A stretch of 64,000 nucleotides of DNA from Aquabacter sp040755535 (GTDB lineage Bacteria; Pseudomonadota; Alphaproteobacteria; Rhizobiales; Xanthobacteraceae). Of this stretch, positions 58,970-64,000 are shown piece by piece (the stretch's first letter is position 1; each line of letters starts with the position of its first letter). The notes beneath the pieces were generated by a model. The model worked only from the letters and a program-made list of their open reading frames with translations, made no database searches and was not told the origin of the DNA. The stretch is from assembly GCA_040755535.1 (NCBI GenBank), contig JBFMAV010000014.1:9366-73365 (forward strand), given 5' to 3'. The translations under genes and the position numbers were made by a program.

Positions 58970-60826
58970 ATGCCCCAGTATCGTTCGCGCACTTCCACCC
59001 ACGGCCGCAACATGGCGGGCGCGCGGGGGCTCTGGCGCGCCACCGGCATGAAGGACGGGGATTTCGGCAAGCCCATCATCGCCGTGGTGAACTCCTTCAC
59101 CCAGTTCGTGCCGGGGCATGTGCATCTGAAGGATCTCGGCCAGCTGGTGGCCCGCGAGATCGAGAAGGCGGGCGGCGTCGCCAAGGAATTCAACACCATC
59201 GCGGTGGATGACGGCATCGCCATGGGCCATGACGGGATGCTCTATTCCCTGCCCTCGCGCGAGATCATCGCCGACAGCGTGGAATATATGGTCAACGCGC
59301 ACTGCGCCGACGCCATGGTCTGCATCTCCAATTGCGACAAGATCACCCCCGGCATGCTGATGGCCGCCATGCGCCTCAACATCCCGGCCGTGTTCGTCTC
59401 GGGCGGCCCCATGGAAGCGGGCAAGGTCCTGCTCTCCACCGGCGAGAAGAAAGTGGACCTGGTGGATGCCATGGTCGCCGCCGCCGACGACCGGGTGAGC
59501 GATGAAGACGTGAAGGTGATGGAGCGCTCGGCCTGCCCCACCTGCGGCTCCTGCTCGGGCATGTTCACCGCCAATTCCATGAACTGCCTGACCGAGGCGC
59601 TCGGCCTCGCGCTGCCGGGCAACGGCTCGGTGCTCGCCACCCATGCGGACCGCGAGCGCCTGTTCGTGGAAGCCGGCCACCTGATCGTCGATCTCGCCCG
59701 CCGCTATTACGAGCAGGACGATGCCGGCGTGCTGCCGCGCTCCATCGCCAGCTTCAAGGCGTTCGAGAATGCCATGACGCTGGACATCTCCATGGGCGGC
59801 TCCACCAATACGGTGCTGCATCTCCTCGCCGCCGCCCATGAGGGCGAGGTGCCCTTCACCATGGCGGACATCGACCGGCTGTCACGCAAGGTGCCGGTGC
59901 TCTGCAAGGTGGCCCCGGCGGTCGCCAACATCCATATGGAAGACGTGCACCGCGCCGGCGGCATCATGGCGATCCTCGGCGAATTGGATCGCGGCGGGCT
60001 GATCCACACCGATTTGCCCACCGTCCATGCGCCCACCATGAAAGACGCGCTGGACCGCTGGGACGTGGTGCGCACCAAGAGCGAGACGGTCTCCACCTTC
60101 TACCGCGCCGCGCCGGGCGGCGTGCCGACCCAGGTGGCCTTCAGCCAGGCGCGCCGCTGGGACGATCTCGACCTCGACCGCGAGACGGGCGTCATCCGCG
60201 CGGTGGAGCATGCCTATTCCACCGATGGCGGGCTCGCCGTGCTGTTCGGCAACATCGCCGAGGACGGCTGCATCGTGAAGACGGCGGGCGTGGATGCCTC
60301 CAACCTCACCTTCACCGGACGGGCGCGGGTGTTCGAAAGCCAGGATGCGGCGGTGGAGGCGATCCTCTCCACCGGCAAGATCGTGCCCGGCGACGTGGTG
60401 CTGATCCGCTATGAAGGCCCGCGCGGTGGCCCCGGCATGCAGGAAATGCTCTATCCGACCTCCTATCTGAAGTCGAAGGGCCTGGGCAAACAGTGCGCGC
60501 TGGTGACCGACGGGCGCTTCTCGGGCGGCTCGTCGGGCCTGTCCATCGGCCATGTCTCGCCGGAAGCGGCCGAGGGCGGGGCCATCGGCCTCGTGGAAGA
60601 AGGCGACACCATCGCCATCGACATCCCCAACCGCTCCATCCGCCTGGACGTGTCGGACGAGGTGCTCGCCACGCGGCGCGCGGCCATGGAGGCCAAGGGC
60701 GATGCGGCCTGGATGCCGGCGGCGCGCAAGCGCGTCGTGTCCCAGGCGCTCCAGGCCTATGCGGCGCTCACCACCTCCGCCAGCCGCGGCGCGGTGCGCG
60801 ACGTGAAGGCGCTGCGGCGCTCCTGA
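58970..60826 (+). CDS. ilvD: Dihydroxy-acid dehydratase
   Basis: A 618-residue IlvD. The Fe-S ligand cysteines occur in VCISNCDKITPGML and in CPTCGSCSGMFTANSMNCL. The Mg/carbamylated-lysine region and late blocks (YEGPRGGPGMQEML, GLSIGHVSPEAAEGG) are complete. It makes the 2-keto acids of valine and isoleucine/leucine synthesis and is a client of the suf system. The ATG at 58970 has AGAGGAC just before it; the ATG at 58922 would add a non-conserved tail. A 15-bp hairpin follows. Confidence 0.97.
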   Translation: MPQYRSRTSTHGRNMAGARGLWRATGMKDGDFGKPIIAVVNSFTQFVPGHVHLKDLGQLVAREIEKAGGVAKEFNTIAVDDGIAMGHDGMLYSLPSREIIADSVEYMVNAHCADAMVCISNCDKITPGMLMAAMRLNIPAVFVSGGPMEAGKVLLSTGEKKVDLVDAMVAAADDRVSDEDVKVMERSACPTCGSCSGMFTANSMNCLTEALGLALPGNGSVLATHADRERLFVEAGHLIVDLARRYYEQDDAGVLPRSIASFKAFENAMTLDISMGGSTNTVLHLLAAAHEGEVPFTMADIDRLSRKVPVLCKVAPAVANIHMEDVHRAGGIMAILGELDRGGLIHTDLPTVHAPTMKDALDRWDVVRTKSETVSTFYRAAPGGVPTQVAFSQARRWDDLDLDRETGVIRAVEHAYSTDGGLAVLFGNIAEDGCIVKTAGVDASNLTFTGRARVFESQDAAVEAILSTGKIVPGDVVLIRYEGPRGGPGMQEMLYPTSYLKSKGLGKQCALVTDGRFSGGSSGLSIGHVSPEAAEGGAIGLVEEGDTIAIDIPNRSIRLDVSDEVLATRRAAMEAKGDAAWMPAARKRVVSQALQAYAALTTSASRGAVRDVKALRRS

Positions 60827-60827
60827 C

Positions 60828-60861
60828 CGAACGGGGCGCCGCCGACGCGGCGCCCCGTTCG
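60828..60861. terminator. Bidirectional terminator between ilvD and the cupin gene
   Basis: CGAACGGGGCGCCGC and GCGGCGCCCCGTTCG form a perfect 15-bp stem with a CGAC loop, immediately after the ilvD stop and before the convergent cupin stop. Confidence 0.75.
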
Positions 60862-60863
60862 CC

Positions 60864-61805
60864 TCACTTCTTCAGCGAGATGTGGCTCGTGTGCTCCTTG
60901 TGGAAGAAGTGGATGTCGAGCGAGCGCATGAAGGTCTGCAAGCCCGCATCCTGGATCGGCAGCAGATAGGCATCCGCGCCGCTCTCGTTGAAATGGGCAT
61001 GCCACCAGCCCGGCGGGGTGACGAAGGCCGAGGCCTCGTCCCAGTCCGCGCGGATCGGGTTGACGATATTGCCCTCGCCGTCCAGTTCCTCGCCCAGCAG
61101 GCTGTAGCAGCCGGGCTTGCAGGAAATGATCAGGTCCAGCGCCACCGATTGGTGGCGGTGCGGCAATTGCGTCGCGCCCTTGGGCAGCACGCCATACATG
61201 GCCCACAGGACGTGGGTCGCGGTCTCCGTCATGGCGCATTGGGCATTGGCCAGCAGCACGCTCACGCGGTTGCGGGTCTTGGCCTCGGGATCGTTGCGGA
61301 TCGCGCTCAGCTGGTTGTCCTCGTCCTCGTGGCGATAGAGGGTGGGACGGAAGCGGGGCGTGTCGGCGCGCACCCCGAGATAGGTCAGCAGCGGCTGGTC
61401 ATGCACCCAATAAAGGACGCTGTCGGTCTTCGCGACATGGGTCGCCTGGCCGAGCGGCAGGGTGAAGAGATCGTGCGTCTCCCAGGACAGGCTCTGGCCG
61501 TCGATCAGCGTGTCGCCCTCCCCCTGGATCACGAAGAACAGTTCGGAGGTGGCGTTCACCGCCGTCTCGATGCGCTCGCCCGCCGTGATGCGGATGAAAT
61601 TGGCGCACAGATTGGGGCTCGTGGCCGGGGCGGGGCAGAGCAGTTTTTCGCTGAGATCCAGCGGGATGATGCGGCTCGGCCCGTCCTGGTGCAGGCTCTT
61701 GTCGAAGGTGCCGAGCGGGCATTTCGGCGTGGCGTGCCCGATCGGGTTGGCGGCCTTGCTATATTCGAAATAGCGGGCATCCGCCGTCCAGGTCTCGCGG
61801 CTCAT
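60864..61805 (-). CDS. Cupin protein, gentisate-dioxygenase-like
   Basis: A 313-residue protein with two cupin modules. The first (about 70-130) has the pattern LFFVIQGEGDTLIDGQSLSW. The second (about 190-290) has PHRHQSVALDLIISCKPG and PPGWWHAHFNES, supplying metal-binding histidines. The closest known shape is the gentisate/1-hydroxy-2-naphthoate 1,2-dioxygenase group, but no ring-hydroxylation or hydrolase partners are beside it, so the substrate is open. GAGGGGG lies before the ATG. Confidence 0.75.
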   Translation of the reverse strand: MSRETWTADARYFEYSKAANPIGHATPKCPLGTFDKSLHQDGPSRIIPLDLSEKLLCPAPATSPNLCANFIRITAGERIETAVNATSELFFVIQGEGDTLIDGQSLSWETHDLFTLPLGQATHVAKTDSVLYWVHDQPLLTYLGVRADTPRFRPTLYRHEDEDNQLSAIRNDPEAKTRNRVSVLLANAQCAMTETATHVLWAMYGVLPKGATQLPHRHQSVALDLIISCKPGCYSLLGEELDGEGNIVNPIRADWDEASAFVTPPGWWHAHFNESGADAYLLPIQDAGLQTFMRSLDIHFFHKEHTSHISLKK

Positions 61806-61947
61806 GAAGCATCCCCCTCTGCTCGGCGGGGGAATGGCTTCGCCCGCCCATGTCGGTATTAAAATAACGAAACATGTGACACCGACATGATCAATCCTGC
61901 CGTAACGGAAGCGGCCCGGACGGATTCTTTTTGGGACGGTTCAAACT

Positions 61948-62406
61948 TTAGCGGCAGGCCAATTGGCCGTTGGCATTGGCGATGTCGCGGCCGGTGCACC
62001 AGCCGGGGGAGATGGAGCTTTCCACCCAGCGCCCGGCGCCGTCCTGGCAGGTGGCCTTCAGCCAGCCGCCCCACAGCTTGATGTCGCGGCAGGTGCCCAT
62101 ATAGGTGCCCATGGGCGGACGGTCGCCGGAAAAGCTGGAGCCGCCCGCGCGCGGCCGGCAGGCGAGCTTGCCGTTGTCGTTGACGATCTCGCCACTGGTG
62201 CACCACGCGATCGCCGTCGTGGACTCCACCCAGCGCCCGCTGTTGTCGCGGCACGTCGCCTTCAGCCAGCCCGCCACTTCGCGCACGTCCTGGCAGCTCT
62301 GGAGGTAGCTGCCCATGGGCACGGACTGGGCGGCGGCAGGCAGAACGCCCCCGGCGCAGGCGGCGAGAGCGATCAGGACAAGGCAAAACGATCGAGAGAT
62401 GGACAT
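61948..62406 (-). CDS. Secreted protein with two CVNH-like (cyanovirin-N) repeats
   Basis: A 152-residue protein with a Sec signal peptide (cleavage about AAA-QS, residue 27). Two tandem repeats follow, about 31-83 and 99-151, each GSYLQSCQD/GTYMGTCRD, GWLKATC, SGRWVES/AGRWVES, WC and NGKLAC/NGQLAC. The four cysteines of each repeat have identical spacing (14, 17, 14), fitting disulfides. This matches the CVNH lectin domain (PF08881). It may bind glycans in the periplasm or outside; ligand unknown. Confidence 0.75.
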   Translation of the reverse strand: MSISRSFCLVLIALAACAGGVLPAAAQSVPMGSYLQSCQDVREVAGWLKATCRDNSGRWVESTTAIAWCTSGEIVNDNGKLACRPRAGGSSFSGDRPPMGTYMGTCRDIKLWGGWLKATCQDGAGRWVESSISPGWCTGRDIANANGQLACR

Positions 62407-62552
62407 GGCTGAAATCCCTTGAGGGTCGCAATGGCGGCACCATGGCGCGGCCCGGACGCGCGGACAATATGGACGCGCGCGGGCACCGCCATCGACACGC
62501 CCGGCCCCCTCCGCTAAAACCCGCGCCACTTCCATTCCGAGCGCCCACCTCC

Positions 62553-63173
<621 letters not shown>

Positions 63174-63236
63174 GGGCGCGGCCGGGTTGCGTTCCCGGCC
63201 GGTTCCGGACCATCCTGCGGCCCGCAAAGGGAATAC

Positions 63237-64000
63237 ATGACGCAGACCGCTTCGCCGGACCATGACGCCCGGCGCACCGCCACGACCTTCGCGCGGCGCG
63301 GCGCCCCGGACTATGCGCGCGCGCATCGGCACAGCCGATTCGTGCGCTTCGTGAAGCGGGCGTTGCCGGCCGTGCTCCTGCTCGCGCTGGTGGTGCTCAT
63401 TGCCCTGCCGATCGCCCGGCAATTGACCGCCGTCATCGAACTGCCCTTCGAGGTCGGCTCGCTGCACCTCTCGGGCACCCGCCTCACCATGGAAGTGCCC
63501 AAACTCTCCGGCTTCACGGACGATGGGCGCGCCTATCGCGTGAATGCCGCTACCGCGTCTCAGGACCTCGCCAACCCGGACATCCTGGACCTCACAGAGG
63601 TCGACGCCCGGATGGAGCTCGCCAACAAGAACTGGGCGTCGGTGAAGTCTCCCGAGGGCTCCGTCGACACCAAGCGCCAGATCATCTGGCTGCGGGACGG
63701 CGTGGACCTCGCCAGCGGGTCCGGCTATGCGGGCCGAATGAAGGATGCCGAGGTGGACACCAAGGCCGGCTCCGTGGTGACCAACAATCCAGTCGTGTTG
63801 ACCTATAAGGACGGAAAGCTCGTCGCGGACCGCATGACCGTGACCGACCGGGGCAACCGCGCCTTCTTCGAGGGCAATGTCCAACTTGATTTCCGAATGA
63901 CGGATCTGCCCGATCGCCAGACCCCGCCGCCCGGCGCAGCAGCGCCAGTGCCGGCGGCACCGGCGGCCGCCAAGCCGGGCCAGCCCGCCAATGCCGCCGC
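63237..64000 (+). CDS. lptC: LptC, lipopolysaccharide transport protein (3' end beyond window)
   Basis: The first 254 codons of LptC. A basic N-terminal tail is followed by one membrane helix (about residues 42-60: LPAVLLLALVVLIALPIA). The periplasmic DUF1239-type jellyroll includes MELANKNWASVKSPEGSVDTKRQIIWL and GNRAFFEGNVQLDFRMTDLP. A Pro/Ala-rich linker begins near residue 222, where the window ends. It bridges LptB2FG to LptA and moves LPS across the periplasm. AAAGGGA lies before the ATG. Confidence 0.88.
   Translation, partial: MTQTASPDHDARRTATTFARRGAPDYARAHRHSRFVRFVKRALPAVLLLALVVLIALPIARQLTAVIELPFEVGSLHLSGTRLTMEVPKLSGFTDDGRAYRVNAATASQDLANPDILDLTEVDARMELANKNWASVKSPEGSVDTKRQIIWLRDGVDLASGSGYAGRMKDAEVDTKAGSVVTNNPVVLTYKDGKLVADRMTVTDRGNRAFFEGNVQLDFRMTDLPDRQTPPPGAAAPVPAAPAAAKPGQPANAA

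Overview
The window is high-GC chromosomal DNA of an alphaproteobacterium, most likely order Hyphomicrobiales (Rhizobiales). A Xanthobacter/Azorhizobium/Starkeya-type organism (family Xanthobacteraceae) would fit. The supporting signs are a suf operon with two cysteine desulfurases and an Irr-type iron box upstream, a DUF1127 small protein, a TPP-riboswitch thiOSG cluster, an alpha-type LptC and many GTG/TTG starts. No species marker such as rRNA is present, so the family is an inference.

Layout. 1-15.2 kb is core-like: a PIF1-type helicase (cut by the window edge), adenosine kinase, glmM, an outer-membrane barrel protein, two overlapping orphan response regulators, an ALDH7 dehydrogenase followed by a ThDP enzyme, gpmI, an FAD monooxygenase, tRNA-Gln(CTG), a DUF1127 protein, a small glycosyltransferase, a TonB-C-like pair and tRNA-Ala(CGC). 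About 15.2-29.5 kb looks like a genomic island abutting tRNA-Ala(CGC). It starts with a compact WYL regulator / 38-aa membrane peptide / KAP P-loop NTPase / PD-(D/E)XK nuclease group that resembles an uncharacterised anti-phage module. A visibly AT-rich glycan set follows (a GT-C-type membrane protein, a fused GT2-GT4 glycosyltransferase and a methyltransferase with a coiled-coil tail), split by a nest of IS3-family elements in several stages of decay. A 13-bp copy of the tRNA-Ala 3' end recurs at 29470-29482, where core-like sequence resumes.

29.6-64 kb is core-like again: a large sedolisin (S53) protease with a DUF4114-like C-terminus, a Nudix hydrolase, a TPP riboswitch with thiO-thiS-thiG, a TDT transporter, thiE, the suf operon (NifS/IscS-type desulfurase-sufB-sufC-sufD-sufS-sufT, minus strand) under an Irr-type box, an alpha/beta hydrolase, an APC permease with anmK, tyrS, a YhdP/AsmA-type giant envelope protein, bcp, a zinc metallopeptidase, a Bcr/CflA-type exporter, an OsmC / esterase / ring-cleaving dioxygenase group resembling mhq quinone-detoxification genes, ilvD, a cupin protein, a secreted double CVNH-like protein, an RNase D-like exonuclease and the start of lptC.

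The parts that work together are: thiO/thiS/thiG/thiE for the thiazole branch of thiamine synthesis and its joining to the pyrimidine; the suf genes for Fe-S cluster assembly, with ilvD nearby as a likely Fe-S client; the OsmC-esterase-dioxygenase group for electrophile or peroxide stress; and the KAP/nuclease group as the best candidate for an undescribed system.
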